DNA from: Constantimarinum furrinae
GTDB taxonomy: Bacteria; Bacteroidota; Bacteroidia; Flavobacteriales; Flavobacteriaceae
NCBI RefSeq assembly: GCF_014295415.1
Contig: NZ_CP052909.1
Coordinates: 1,860,001 to 1,924,000, forward strand
Direction: 5' to 3'
Length of the DNA stretch: 64,000 bases
Shown: positions 25,961 to 35,524 of the stretch, in pieces
How the letters are laid out: every line of letters starts with the position of its first letter
Numbering within the stretch: position 1 is the stretch's first letter
The notes under the pieces: generated by a model
Database searches by the model: none
Seen by the model: the letters and a program-made list of their open reading frames with translations, nothing else
What the model was told of the DNA's origin: nothing
Translations under genes and position numbers: made by a program

Positions 25961-28900
25961 ATGGCAAGAAATAAAGAAAACACAGTACAGAAATTCGATA
26001 AGATTTCTATTGGTTTGGCCTCTCCTGAGTCTATTTTGGCAGAGTCTCGCGGTGAAGTTTTAAAGCCTGAAACAATTAACTACCGTACACATAAGCCGGA
26101 GCGTGACGGTCTTTTCTGTGAGCGTATTTTTGGTCCTGTAAAGGATTACGAATGTGCCTGTGGTAAATATAAAAGAATCCGCTACAAGGGAATAGTTTGC
26201 GACCGTTGTGGTGTTGAGGTAACCGAAAAGAAAGTTCGTCGTGACCGAGTGGGACATATCAATCTGGTAGTTCCTGTGGCACACATCTGGTATTTCCGTA
26301 GTTTACCAAACAAAATTGGATATTTGCTTGGATTGCCTTCCAAGAAACTGGATATGATCATATACTACGAAAGGTATGTGGTAATACAACCCGGTATCGC
26401 TAAATACGAAGACGGGGAGCCGGTTAAGAAAATGGATTTCCTTACTGAAGAAGAGTATCTTACTATTTTAGATTCACTTCCGCAGGAAAATCTGTATCTG
26501 GAAGATTCAGACCCGAACAAGTTCATCGCTAAGATGGGGGCAGAGTGTTTGATCGATCTATTAAACAGAATTGATCTGGACAGTCTTTCATTCGAACTTA
26601 GACACAAAGCGAATAACGAAACTTCTAAACAACGAAAAACAGAGGCTTTAAAGCGTCTTCAAGTAGTTGAAGCACTTCGTGATGCCAATAAGAACCGAGA
26701 GAACAAGCCGGAGTGGATGATCATGAAGGTAGTACCGGTAATTCCGCCGGAATTACGTCCGTTGGTACCTCTTGATGGTGGTCGTTTTGCAACTTCCGAT
26801 CTTAATGACTTGTACCGTCGTGTGATCATTAGAAACAATCGCTTAAAGCGATTGATGGAAATTAAGGCTCCCGAAGTGATTCTGCGTAATGAAAAGCGTA
26901 TGCTTCAGGAATCTGTGGATTCATTATTCGACAACACCCGAAAGTCTTCCGCAGTAAAAACCGATAGTAACCGTCCGTTAAAATCGCTGTCCGATTCATT
27001 AAAAGGTAAGCAAGGACGTTTCCGTCAAAACTTATTAGGGAAACGTGTAGATTATTCGGCGCGATCGGTAATTGTTGTTGGACCCGAACTAAAATTATTT
27101 GAATGTGGTCTTCCAAAGGACATGGCAGCCGAACTTTATAAGCCTTTTGTTATCAGAAAACTGATTGAGAGAGGAATCGTAAAAACGGTTAAGAGTGCAA
27201 AGAAGATTATAGATAAGAAAGAACCCGTGGTATGGGATATCCTGGAAAATGTATTGAAAGGACACCCTGTACTATTAAACCGTGCTCCTACCTTGCACCG
27301 TTTGGGAATTCAGGCGTTCCAGCCTAAATTAATAGAAGGAAAAGCGATCCAGTTACACCCATTGGTATGTACGGCATTTAACGCCGACTTTGACGGTGAC
27401 CAGATGGCGGTTCACCTTCCGTTAGGTCCGGAAGCTATTCTTGAAGCACAATTGTTAATGCTCGCATCGCACAATATTCTGAATCCTGCCAACGGTTCGC
27501 CGGTAGCAGTACCATCTCAGGATATGGTCTTGGGTCTTTACTATATGACCAAATTGCGTAAATCGACGAAGGAATTAAAGGTAAAAGGAGAAGGCTTAAC
27601 GTTTTACTCGGCAGAAGAGGCAATCATTGCTTATAATGAAAAGCAGGTTGACCTGAATGCTGAAATTAAAATACGTACGAAAGACTTTAATGAAGAAGGA
27701 GAACTTGTTTATCAGATCATCACAACTACCCTAGGTAGAGTGATCTTTAACGAGCAGGTTCCTGAAGAGGCAGGATATATAAATGAAGTATTGACCAAGA
27801 AATCACTTCGTGATATTATTGGGGATATTCTTTCGGTAACAAGTGTGCCGACAACTTCTGCTTTCCTTGATGAAATTAAGACTCTCGGATATAAGTTTGC
27901 ATTTGAAGGTGGCTTATCATTTAGCTTGGGTGATATTATTATACCTGAGGAAAAGTATACCATGATCGATGATGCTAACACACAGGTTGATGGTATCATT
28001 GCCAACTATAACATGGGACTTATCACCAATAACGAACGTTACAATCAGGTGATCGATATATGGACAGCTACCAATGCTGAACTTACCGAATTGTCTATGA
28101 AACGTATCCGCGAGGATCAGCAAGGATTCAACTCGGTGTATATGATGCTTGATTCGGGAGCTCGTGGATCTAAAGAACAGATCCGTCAGTTAACCGGGAT
28201 GCGTGGATTGATGGCAAAACCTAAAAAATCGAATTCAGGGGGTGGCGAAATTATTGAGAACCCGATTCTTTCTAACTTTAAGGAAGGATTATCAATTCTT
28301 GAATACTTTATCTCCACTCACGGTGCTCGTAAAGGTCTGGCCGATACGGCACTTAAAACTGCCGATGCAGGTTATTTAACGCGTCGATTGGTAGATGTGT
28401 CACAGGATGTGATCATCAATGAAGAAGATTGTGGTACTCTTAGAGGAATCGAGGTTGCTGCATTAAAGAAAAACGAAGAGATTGTAGAATCTTTAAGTGA
28501 CAGGATCGTAGGTAGAACTGCACTAAATGATGTGTTGAATCCGTTGACCAAAGAAATTTTGGTGAAAAGCGGCGATCATATAACAGAAGCCGTTGCCGCC
28601 AAGATCGGAAATTCACCAATTGAAACAGTTGAGGTTCGTTCGGCGTTAACCTGCGAAGCTAAAAAGGGAATTTGTTCTCAGTGCTACGGAAGAAACCTTG
28701 CTACCAACAAAATGGTACAACGAGGAGAAGCCGTTGGTGTTGTAGCTGCACAATCCATTGGGGAACCTGGTACTCAGCTTACGCTACGTACCTTCCACGT
28801 GGGTGGTATTGCCGGAAACATTTCAGAAGAAAACAAACTTACCGTTAAATTTGACGGAAAGGCCGAGATCGAAGACCTGAAGACAGTAAAAGGAGAGGAT

Positions 28901-30259
28901 TCAGAAGGAAAAACTGTAGATATCGTTATTTCGAGAACTTCAGAGATCAAATTGATCGATGAGAAGACCGGGATTACTTTAAGTACTAATAATATCCCTT
29001 ACGGTTCTACCATTTTTGTAAAGAATGGAAGTAAACTGAAAGCAGGTGAAACAGTATGTCAATGGGATCCATATAACGGGGTGATCATTTCTGAATTTGC
29101 CGGTAAGATCAAGTACGAAAATATCGAACAAGGTGTTACCTATCAGGTTGAGATCGATGAGCAGACCGGATTCCAGGAAAAAGTAATTTCAGAATCAAGA
29201 GATAAAAAGAAGATCCCAACGCTTCAGATCCTTGGTAAGAAGGACGAGGTAATTCGCTCTTATAACTTACCGGTAGGAGCTCACCTAATGGTGGATGATG
29301 GCGATAAGATCAAGATAGGAAAGATTCTTGTGAAGATCCCTCGTAAATCGGCTAAGGCTGGTGATATTACGGGAGGTTTACCGCGTGTTACCGAATTATT
29401 TGAAGCGCGTAATCCATCGAACCCTGCGGTTGTAAGTGAGATCGATGGTGTAGTTTCCTTCGGAAAAATTAAGCGTGGTAACCGTGAGATCATCATCGAA
29501 TCTAAGCTTGGTGAGATCAAGAAGTATTTGGTGAAGCTTTCCAATCAGATCCTGGTTCAGGAGAACGATTATGTTCGTGCAGGAATGCCATTATCTGACG
29601 GATCGATTACTCCAGAAGATATCCTTAGAATTAAAGGGCCTTCAGCAGTACAGCAGTATCTGGTGAATGAAGTACAGGAAGTATACCGATTACAGGGAGT
29701 AAAGATCAACGATAAGCATTTTGAGGTGGTTGTACGCCAGATGATGCGTAAGGTACAGATCGTGGATAGTGGAGACACTACATTCCTTGAAAATCAGTTA
29801 GCACATAAGGACGATTTCATTGAAGAGAACGATAAGATCTTCGGAATGAAAGTGGTTGTTAATGCCGGTGATTCAGAAAATCTGAAAGAAGGACAGATCA
29901 TTTCTCCAAGGGATCTTAGAGATGAGAATTCAATTCTGAGAAGAAACGATAAGGTGTTGGTTGAAGCTCGTGATGCTGAAACCGCAACGGCGACTCCAAT
30001 ACTTCAGGGTATTACCAGAGCATCGTTGCAGACTAAGTCGTTTATTTCTGCGGCTTCCTTCCAGGAAACTACTAAAGTATTGAACGAAGCTGCTGTTAGT
30101 GGCAAAGTAGATACTTTGGAAGGCCTTAAAGAGAATGTGATTGTAGGACATAAGATTCCGGCCGGTACCGGTATGAGAAGTTATGACACTATAATTGTAG
30201 GTTCTAAAGAAGAGTTGGAAGAAATGACTCGTGAGAAGCAAGAAGTGAATTATAACTAG
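25961..30259 (+). CDS. rpoC: DNA-directed RNA polymerase subunit beta'
   Basis: 1432 residues. N-terminal zinc-binding [20 protein letters not shown] (about 66-85), the catalytic [15 protein letters not shown] (about 467-481), the second zinc site [13 protein letters not shown], and the trigger-loop neighbourhood with [20 protein letters not shown] are all present. It supplies the catalytic magnesium site. Strong terminator after it; it ends the transcription-translation operon. Confidence 0.98.
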   Translation: MARNKENTVQKFDKISIGLASPESILAESRGEVLKPETINYRTHKPERDGLFCERIFGPVKDYECACGKYKRIRYKGIVCDRCGVEVTEKKVRRDRVGHINLVVPVAHIWYFRSLPNKIGYLLGLPSKKLDMIIYYERYVVIQPGIAKYEDGEPVKKMDFLTEEEYLTILDSLPQENLYLEDSDPNKFIAKMGAECLIDLLNRIDLDSLSFELRHKANNETSKQRKTEALKRLQVVEALRDANKNRENKPEWMIMKVVPVIPPELRPLVPLDGGRFATSDLNDLYRRVIIRNNRLKRLMEIKAPEVILRNEKRMLQESVDSLFDNTRKSSAVKTDSNRPLKSLSDSLKGKQGRFRQNLLGKRVDYSARSVIVVGPELKLFECGLPKDMAAELYKPFVIRKLIERGIVKTVKSAKKIIDKKEPVVWDILENVLKGHPVLLNRAPTLHRLGIQAFQPKLIEGKAIQLHPLVCTAFNADFDGDQMAVHLPLGPEAILEAQLLMLASHNILNPANGSPVAVPSQDMVLGLYYMTKLRKSTKELKVKGEGLTFYSAEEAIIAYNEKQVDLNAEIKIRTKDFNEEGELVYQIITTTLGRVIFNEQVPEEAGYINEVLTKKSLRDIIGDILSVTSVPTTSAFLDEIKTLGYKFAFEGGLSFSLGDIIIPEEKYTMIDDANTQVDGIIANYNMGLITNNERYNQVIDIWTATNAELTELSMKRIREDQQGFNSVYMMLDSGARGSKEQIRQLTGMRGLMAKPKKSNSGGGEIIENPILSNFKEGLSILEYFISTHGARKGLADTALKTADAGYLTRRLVDVSQDVIINEEDCGTLRGIEVAALKKNEEIVESLSDRIVGRTALNDVLNPLTKEILVKSGDHITEAVAAKIGNSPIETVEVRSALTCEAKKGICSQCYGRNLATNKMVQRGEAVGVVAAQSIGEPGTQLTLRTFHVGGIAGNISEENKLTVKFDGKAEIEDLKTVKGEDSEGKTVDIVISRTSEIKLIDEKTGITLSTNNIPYGSTIFVKNGSKLKAGETVCQWDPYNGVIISEFAGKIKYENIEQGVTYQVEIDEQTGFQEKVISESRDKKKIPTLQILGKKDEVIRSYNLPVGAHLMVDDGDKIKIGKILVKIPRKSAKAGDITGGLPRVTELFEARNPSNPAVVSEIDGVVSFGKIKRGNREIIIESKLGEIKKYLVKLSNQILVQENDYVRAGMPLSDGSITPEDILRIKGPSAVQQYLVNEVQEVYRLQGVKINDKHFEVVVRQMMRKVQIVDSGDTTFLENQLAHKDDFIEENDKIFGMKVVVNAGDSENLKEGQIISPRDLRDENSILRRNDKVLVEARDAETATATPILQGITRASLQTKSFISAASFQETTKVLNEAAVSGKVDTLEGLKENVIVGHKIPAGTGMRSYDTIIVGSKEELEEMTREKQEVNYN

Positions 30260-30295
30260 TATTTTTAATTGAATACAAGGTTTTATTATATAATT

Positions 30296-30330
30296 AAAGA
30301 ATCCCGTGACAAAGCGGGATTCTTTGTTTA
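30296..30330 (+). terminator. rpoC terminator
   Basis: AAAGAATCCCG (30296-30306) / CGGGATTCTTT (30315-30325) with loop TGACAAAG and a following T-rich stretch (GTTTAAATT). It overlaps the leader of the next gene. Confidence 0.75.
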
Positions 30331-30341
30331 AATTAAATATT

Positions 30342-30668
30342 ATGGCAGATCAGAATAATAAAAAACAACAGCCCCAACAAGGACAAATTAATATTGAATT
30401 AGATGAAAATACAGCCCAGGGTATTTATAGCAATCTGGCGATCATCAACCATTCCCAATCGGAGTTTGTAGTAGACTTTGTAAGTATAATGCCGGGAGTT
30501 CCAAAGAGTAAAGTAAAATCACGAATAGTGATCACACCCCAGCATGCGAAACGTTTTCTGAAGGCTTTGCACGACAATGTACAACGATTTGAGAAAGCTC
30601 ATGGGGAGATAAAGGACTATCAGCAATCTCCAATTCCAATTAATTTTGGGCCCACGGGAGAAGCTTAG
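30342..30668 (+). CDS. DUF3467 family protein
   Basis: 108 residues from the ATG at 30342 (MADQNNKKQQPQQG); an earlier frame start lies inside the rpoC terminator. The body INIELDENTAQGIYSNLAII, FVVDFVSIMPGVPKSKVKSR and ITPQHAKRFLKALHDNVQRF are the DUF3467 signature. Small cytoplasmic protein, function unknown, very often found directly after rpoC in Bacteroidota, so it may share the polymerase operon by read-through. Confidence 0.85.
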   Translation: MADQNNKKQQPQQGQINIELDENTAQGIYSNLAIINHSQSEFVVDFVSIMPGVPKSKVKSRIVITPQHAKRFLKALHDNVQRFEKAHGEIKDYQQSPIPINFGPTGEA

Positions 30669-30696
30669 AGTTACAATTTATCAGGTAAAAAATTAC

Positions 30697-30729
30697 ATCC
30701 TTCAGACTTCGGTCTGAAGGATTTTTTTA
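30697..30729 (+). terminator. strong terminator with UUCG tetraloop
   Basis: ATCCTTCAGAC / GTCTGAAGGAT, 11 perfect pairs around TTCG closed by a C-G pair, followed by seven T residues. Ends the DUF3467 transcript. Confidence 0.95.
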
Positions 30730-30970
30730 TGCGACGACCACACAATTACTATCCTCATTTTGTACTTTTTTCTTGAAAAATTCAGTGTTAAAAATCTTAA
30801 TTTTTTTGTTATAAAGTGCATTTAAACGGATTAATATTTCACTATAACGAATATAAGTAGCTGTGTAGTAGGAAAATACTTTATATGTCATAAGTTTGTC
30901 TCAAATCATGAGAGCCCCAGTTAATTTTTAAAATTAATTCTTGTGATGAGTACCCCAAAAAATCCTACTT
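30730..30970 (+). promoter_or_regulatory. leader/promoter region of a secreted-protein gene
   Basis: 240 A/T-rich bases without a gene. Seen here: TAAGTAG at 30854-30860, AGTAGGAAAATA at 30867-30878, a TAAGTTTG -7-type element at 30891-30898, an inverted repeat TTAATTTTTAAAATTAA near 30921-30937, and CCTACTTA overlapping the start codon (30964-30971). The AGTAGGAAAATA and TAAGTAGG strings recur upstream of other surface-protein genes in this window. Confidence 0.5.
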
Positions 30971-32116
30971 ATGAAAACAGCTGTACATATCGTTCAGTGT
31001 AGAAGATTGTTCTTTATAGCATCAAGTTTACTTTACTTGTTGTTTACTACTGTTGGTTTTGCGCAAACTCAGGCGACCTCGGTGACAACGGGAGTAACCT
31101 TTCAGTGGACAGATACTCAGTTAAATCCGAATTTCCCCGCTACTATAAAATCCATTACCATTGATGGTCTCGTTTACGAGTCCTTTGCAGCTCCTACCTC
31201 CTACGAAATGACGCGAGTAGGGCCAAACGGACATGCAGCAAACCGAATTATTCAAAATGGAGTTAATGTTATTAGTAACAGTTCGAATGTTACGTGGAAT
31301 ACAGCTGCAATAGCCGCATTTAGAGATAAAAACTTAAATCACTATTTCCTGTCCGATTCAAACGGACGCAATATCTGCAATGATTTTGCAGCCGTTGAAA
31401 CTACAGATGCACAGGTTCAATCTTTGTATTATTCTCCCGGAATTCCATCGAATCAAGGCGGACTTATAGCTATATCTGAGCGAAATGCGAACAATTGCTA
31501 TTATATCGCCGTTTACGGAACGCCTGTAGGAGGCGGACCAGAGCAATTTCTTGGAGATACCTTTGTTAGGCCGAACTCAACACAATGGGGTCCCCAATTT
31601 AATGCACCTCCTAATGGAGTAGATTATTGGAACTCGGGAAGAGTGTTGGAAAATAACGGAACTATAGGAATTGCCATATTTAAGTTAAGTGATCTGGCGC
31701 CAACAGGTTCGATAATTACAAGATTTGAATTAACTGCAGCCACCGCAGATCATGGAGACGGAAAAGCATTTATAATTCAAAAATACGCGACACCGTTGAA
31801 CGAAACAGGTTGTCTCGATACCGAATTTAATGGTTCTGTTGTTACCAACAGTGTACCGGCCGGCTCAACGTTTTCGTTGGTCTCCGGACCTACTCCGGCA
31901 GGGGAATCATTTTCTTTTAATCCGGACGGAAGTTATTCTTATACCCCGGAAGCAGGATTTTTAGGAGATGTAACATTTGAATATCAGGTTTGTTTACCCT
32001 TTCCGAACGCAGGAACATGTGATACCTCTACGGTGACTTTATCCTATGTACCATGGTCTGATCCACATTGTGTGTGTTCTTCGGGAAATGCAGACGGACC
32101 AATGTTGCAGAATTAA
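30971..32116 (+). CDS. secreted protein with C-terminal Ig-like domain
   Basis: 381 residues with a signal peptide (ending VGFAQ, about residue 31). The middle (about 40-270) has no family I recognise; it resembles a lectin-like or adhesion module. The segment SFNPDGSYSYTPEAGFLGDV, about residues 313-332, followed by TFEYQVC, is the classic bacterial Ig/cadherin-like repeat ending (tandem Ig-3/VCBS style). Several paired cysteines suggest disulfides. No T9SS sorting domain is visible at the C-terminus, which ends CVCSSGNADGPMLQN. A second secreted protein follows 47 bp downstream. Likely surface-exposed or extracellular; function unknown. Confidence 0.65.
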   Translation: MKTAVHIVQCRRLFFIASSLLYLLFTTVGFAQTQATSVTTGVTFQWTDTQLNPNFPATIKSITIDGLVYESFAAPTSYEMTRVGPNGHAANRIIQNGVNVISNSSNVTWNTAAIAAFRDKNLNHYFLSDSNGRNICNDFAAVETTDAQVQSLYYSPGIPSNQGGLIAISERNANNCYYIAVYGTPVGGGPEQFLGDTFVRPNSTQWGPQFNAPPNGVDYWNSGRVLENNGTIGIAIFKLSDLAPTGSIITRFELTAATADHGDGKAFIIQKYATPLNETGCLDTEFNGSVVTNSVPAGSTFSLVSGPTPAGESFSFNPDGSYSYTPEAGFLGDVTFEYQVCLPFPNAGTCDTSTVTLSYVPWSDPHCVCSSGNADGPMLQN

Positions 32117-32163
32117 CGAACAGAAAAATTAAAAGATATTATAAAAATACAATTCGATCAATT

Positions 32164-32868
32164 ATGAAAAATACAACTACATTTTTTGCACTCTTTCTTC
32201 TTGCCGCACTCTCGGTAAGTGCTCAGGTTGGAATTGGAACTACAGACCCTCAGGAAATTTTACATATATCGGGTAATGATAGTACCATTCGAATAGATGG
32301 ATTAAATAGCGAGAATAACAATAAAAATATGGGAGGCGATTCCAGTTATAATGTTATGGTTGATGCGAACGGTAATCTTAAACTGGCAGAGGTATCCGGT
32401 GAACTTTCTTCCGAATCGAGCGTTGCCACTCCGGTGATTATTCAAACCACAGCCAATTCAGGCTTAAATTCATCCGAAGTATATAAGAAGAACTTTACAC
32501 TTACCGAAAGGGCTTTAGTTGTCATTACCTATTATATTTCTGTGGATTTTAAAAGTTATGACGGAACCACGAATATAGCCGATGGCAGGGCGAAGATTGC
32601 CCATAATTATTTTTATCTGGGGGATGGCACAACACCCGATACTTCAAAGGCCTATGGGATGACTAGTTCGGTTTATTCCAATTCTAATTGTGACACGGCA
32701 ACAGGTTTTGTTTATAATTCGCGTTCAACCACGATTTCTTTAGAACCCGGCACATATAGTATACACTTAAATGGAGCCGTATATGGTGGTAATTTAGTTT
32801 CGGATGCTGCCTTTAGAGCAACCTTTGGTGATATTGACCGATTAGATATCCAAGCTATATATTTGTAA
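32164..32868 (+). CDS. secreted protein with GIGTTDP-type N-terminus
   Basis: 234 residues from the ATG at 32164 (MKNTTTFFALFLLAALSVSA); the frame is open upstream but the signal peptide fixes the start. After cleavage comes QVGIGTTDPQEILHISGNDS, a motif found at the N-terminus of many flavobacterial secreted proteins and phage-fibre-like proteins. A linker and a beta-rich C-terminal half (about 95-234) follow. No sorting domain was recognised. It is probably expressed with the preceding secreted protein and converges with prfC, whose stop is 16 bp away. Confidence 0.6.
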   Translation: MKNTTTFFALFLLAALSVSAQVGIGTTDPQEILHISGNDSTIRIDGLNSENNNKNMGGDSSYNVMVDANGNLKLAEVSGELSSESSVATPVIIQTTANSGLNSSEVYKKNFTLTERALVVITYYISVDFKSYDGTTNIADGRAKIAHNYFYLGDGTTPDTSKAYGMTSSVYSNSNCDTATGFVYNSRSTTISLEPGTYSIHLNGAVYGGNLVSDAAFRATFGDIDRLDIQAIYL

Positions 32869-32883
32869 AATTGCGGTGGTTAT

Positions 32884-34479
32884 CTATTGCTGTTTTTCAA
32901 ATTCGCTTACGAAATGTAACTTGACATTAGGATATTTGCTCTGTGTCATTTGAAGTGTAAACGCCGAATCGGCAAAGAAAACCAATTGACCACGTTTGTC
33001 TTTCGCAAGAAATTTCGATTTTACACGTTTAAAATCTGCAAATTCCTCACTTTTTGGATCTTTTGGTTCTACCCAGCAGGCTTTATGGACATTTAAATTT
33101 TCATATCTGCATTTAGCACCGTATTCATGTTCAAGACGATACTGAATAACTTCAAACTGTAGTGCTCCCACAGTCCCTATTACTTTTCTTCCGTTTAACT
33201 CTAAGGTAAATAACTGAGCAACGCCCTCATCCATCAATTGGTCAATTCCTTTCTCCAATTGCTTACTCTTCATTGGATCGGCATTGTTAATATATTTAAA
33301 ATGCTCCGGTGAAAAACTTGGAATTCCCTTGTAATTCATTTCTTCCCCTTCAGTAAGGGTGTCACCGATCTTAAAATTTCCTGTATCGTGTAAACCAACA
33401 ATATCTCCGGGATAAGAGATATCAACGATCTGTTTTTTTTCAGCAAAAAAGGCGTTCGGACTAGAAAATTTTAATTTTTTATTATGTCTTACGTGCAAAT
33501 ACGAAGTATTTCGTTCAAAAGTACCTGAAACTATTTTCACAAATGCCAGGCGATCCCGGTGTTTAGGATCCATATTTGCGTGGATTTTAAACACAAATCC
33601 TGAGAAATCCTTTTCATCGGGTTTTACTAAGCGAGTGTCACTTTCTTTTGGCCGGGGCGTTGGTGCGATAGAAACAAAACAATCCAATAATTCACGAACT
33701 CCAAAATTATTAAGAGCAGAGCCGAAGAAAACCGGCTGTAACTCCCCGTTTAAATACTCATCTCTGTTAAAATCAGGATAGACCTCATAAACTAACTCCA
33801 ACTCATCTCTTAGAGAATTGGCCGGTTTCTCACCAATGAGTTGATCCAATTCAGGATCTTTAAGATCTTCGATCTTTATGGTTTCCTCAATATTCTTTCT
33901 GCTATCACCACTAAAGAGATTCACATTCTTTTCCCAGATATTGTAAATTCCTTTGAAATCGTATCCCATTCCGATGGGGAAACTAAGTGGCGTTACCCTT
34001 AGTTTTAACTTTTGTTCAATCTCATCCAAAAGCTCGAATGCATCTTTTCCTTCTCTATCCAGTTTATTAATAAAAACGATCATAGGGATGTTTCTCATGC
34101 GGCAAACTTCTACCAGTTTTTCGGTCTGTTCTTCCACACCCTTTGCTACATCTATTACAACAATTACGCTATCCACAGCTGTTAGTGTTCTAAAAGTATC
34201 TTCAGCAAAATCCTTGTGACCGGGAGTATCTAGTATATTGATCTTGATCCCGTTATATTCAAAAGCCAATACGGAAGTGGCAACAGAAATCCCCCTTTGA
34301 CGTTCTATCTCCATAAAATCACTGGTCGCCCCTTTTTTAATTTTATTGCTTTTTACGGCTCCGGCCTCCTGTATTGCTCCACCAAAGAGCAATAGCTTTT
34401 CGGTCAATGTGGTTTTACCGGCATCGGGATGTGATATGATTCCAAAAGTTCTTCGTCTTTGAATTTCCTTTTTTAGCAT
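32884..34479 (-). CDS. prfC: peptide chain release factor 3
   Basis: 531 residues. GTPase motifs: G1 SHPDAGKTTLTEKLL (about 17-31), G3 ILDTPGHKDFAEDTFR and G4 NKLDREG. These are followed by the RF3-specific domain (PIGMGYDFKGIYNI, FKIHANMDPKHRDRLAFVKI) and a C-terminal VGALQFEVIQYRLEHEYG. It recycles RF1/RF2 after termination. Stand-alone on the minus strand between two clusters of surface-protein genes, with a TATCTTTG element 24 bases before its start. Confidence 0.96.
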   Translation of the reverse strand: MLKKEIQRRRTFGIISHPDAGKTTLTEKLLLFGGAIQEAGAVKSNKIKKGATSDFMEIERQRGISVATSVLAFEYNGIKINILDTPGHKDFAEDTFRTLTAVDSVIVVIDVAKGVEEQTEKLVEVCRMRNIPMIVFINKLDREGKDAFELLDEIEQKLKLRVTPLSFPIGMGYDFKGIYNIWEKNVNLFSGDSRKNIEETIKIEDLKDPELDQLIGEKPANSLRDELELVYEVYPDFNRDEYLNGELQPVFFGSALNNFGVRELLDCFVSIAPTPRPKESDTRLVKPDEKDFSGFVFKIHANMDPKHRDRLAFVKIVSGTFERNTSYLHVRHNKKLKFSSPNAFFAEKKQIVDISYPGDIVGLHDTGNFKIGDTLTEGEEMNYKGIPSFSPEHFKYINNADPMKSKQLEKGIDQLMDEGVAQLFTLELNGRKVIGTVGALQFEVIQYRLEHEYGAKCRYENLNVHKACWVEPKDPKSEEFADFKRVKSKFLAKDKRGQLVFFADSAFTLQMTQSKYPNVKLHFVSEFEKQQ

Positions 34480-34502
34480 TTTTCTTAATCGAATTTTGAT
34501 GG

Positions 34503-34510
34503 CAAAGATA
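34503..34510 (-). promoter_or_regulatory. putative prfC -7 element (TATCTTTG)
   Basis: On the minus strand this reads TATCTTTG, matching TAnnTTTG, 24 bases upstream of the prfC start. Confidence 0.6.
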
Positions 34511-34967
34511 GGTTTTGTTCTTATGGATTTAAAAAAAGATTTCTGGAAGAAAAATGAAATTCTTTTCTTACAAAAAAATAACCATTAACTCTCCTAAATT
34601 TAGGCATCTACGTGGAAACACGTATATTAATTTCCTACAAAAATTTACAGATTTTCCAAAAAAATGTGTCGTTCATCGTTTTTATCTAACATTTCAACAA
34701 TTTTATGCGATTTCATAGTGCTTATTTCGATTTCAAAATTACCTTTATTCCTCGAAAAGTGTAAGAGGTTACGTACAAAATGTTCATGAAGTACTTAATT
34801 TCGTCATACTTTCGGTAGCCCCCAAGCTATTCATTTACAGATTAATACCTACTTATTGTTTCTAGAATTAGAATTTTTATTCTAATTACAGGATTGAAAC
34901 AGTCTTGGTTGCTATTGGAATATTGATACACTGATACAAGTAATAAGTATTGTTAAAAAATGTAATT
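34511..34967. promoter_or_regulatory. long intergenic region before the adhesin locus
   Basis: About 460 A/T-rich bases with no supportable gene. It holds CCTACTTATTGT (34848-34859; the reverse strand reads ACAATAAGTAGG, shared with the region upstream of the HYR protein at 61.6 kb). It also holds a perfect hairpin ATTAGAAT / ATTCTAAT around a T loop at about 34867-34886. It is long enough to carry regulatory sites for the adhesin genes that follow. Confidence 0.5.
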
Positions 34968-35474
34968 ATGAATAATATTTCTTCATTAATGAGATCAAGT
35001 AAGAACTGGCTGTTTTTTCATTTTCTTCTAGTATGCATATTTCTTTCATTTTCGGGATATGCTCAAAACTGCAATAGTGATTTAAGTGTGGAAAAAAATA
35101 GAAATGTGAAGTCTGCGGGTGAAAATGGTGCTGTTTATCTATTAACACTCACCAACAATACTTCTAAAACAAACACGTATCATTTGGCTTCTGTTTTCAG
35201 TGACCTATCCTGTGCGAATAAGAACAGACAAACACGGTCTGCAAACGTAACTCTCAATGTTGCGTTTGAAGGAAATTCATCTGTAATTACAAATAATCAG
35301 ATCACTGTGGGTTCAGGCCAGTCCAAAAAATTTAAAGTGAGAGTTACCGTTCCTGGCGGTACTCCTTATCGCACTTGGAGTTGTATTCAAATTCAGGCGC
35401 GGGCTGAACATTGTAACAATGCCATTAGCGAAACATTACTTCGTGTATTTGTTCCTGATCCTTCAGAAGGATAA
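34968..35474 (+). CDS. small secreted protein, unknown family
   Basis: 168 residues from the ATG at 34968; a TTG six codons up is less likely. It has a signal peptide (ending SFSGYAQ, about residue 34). The mature part begins NCNSDLSVEKNRNVKSAGEN and reads as a single Ig/fibronectin-like beta-sandwich: YLLTLTNNTSKTNTYHLASV, VTLNVAFEGNSSVITNNQI, KFKVRVTVPGG, RTWSCIQIQARAEHC. Four to five cysteines could pair. The wording resembles the alpha-type 'conserved repeat' domains of the neighbouring adhesin (SVEKNRNV...LTNNTS), so it may be a solitary relative of those repeats. It lies 50 bp upstream of the adhesin gene and is probably co-transcribed. Confidence 0.6.
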   Translation: MNNISSLMRSSKNWLFFHFLLVCIFLSFSGYAQNCNSDLSVEKNRNVKSAGENGAVYLLTLTNNTSKTNTYHLASVFSDLSCANKNRQTRSANVTLNVAFEGNSSVITNNQITVGSGQSKKFKVRVTVPGGTPYRTWSCIQIQARAEHCNNAISETLLRVFVPDPSEG

Positions 35475-35524
35475 TTCTGTTAAACGATATTTAGATATAT
35501 AGGTTTCAACCTAAACCAAAAAGC

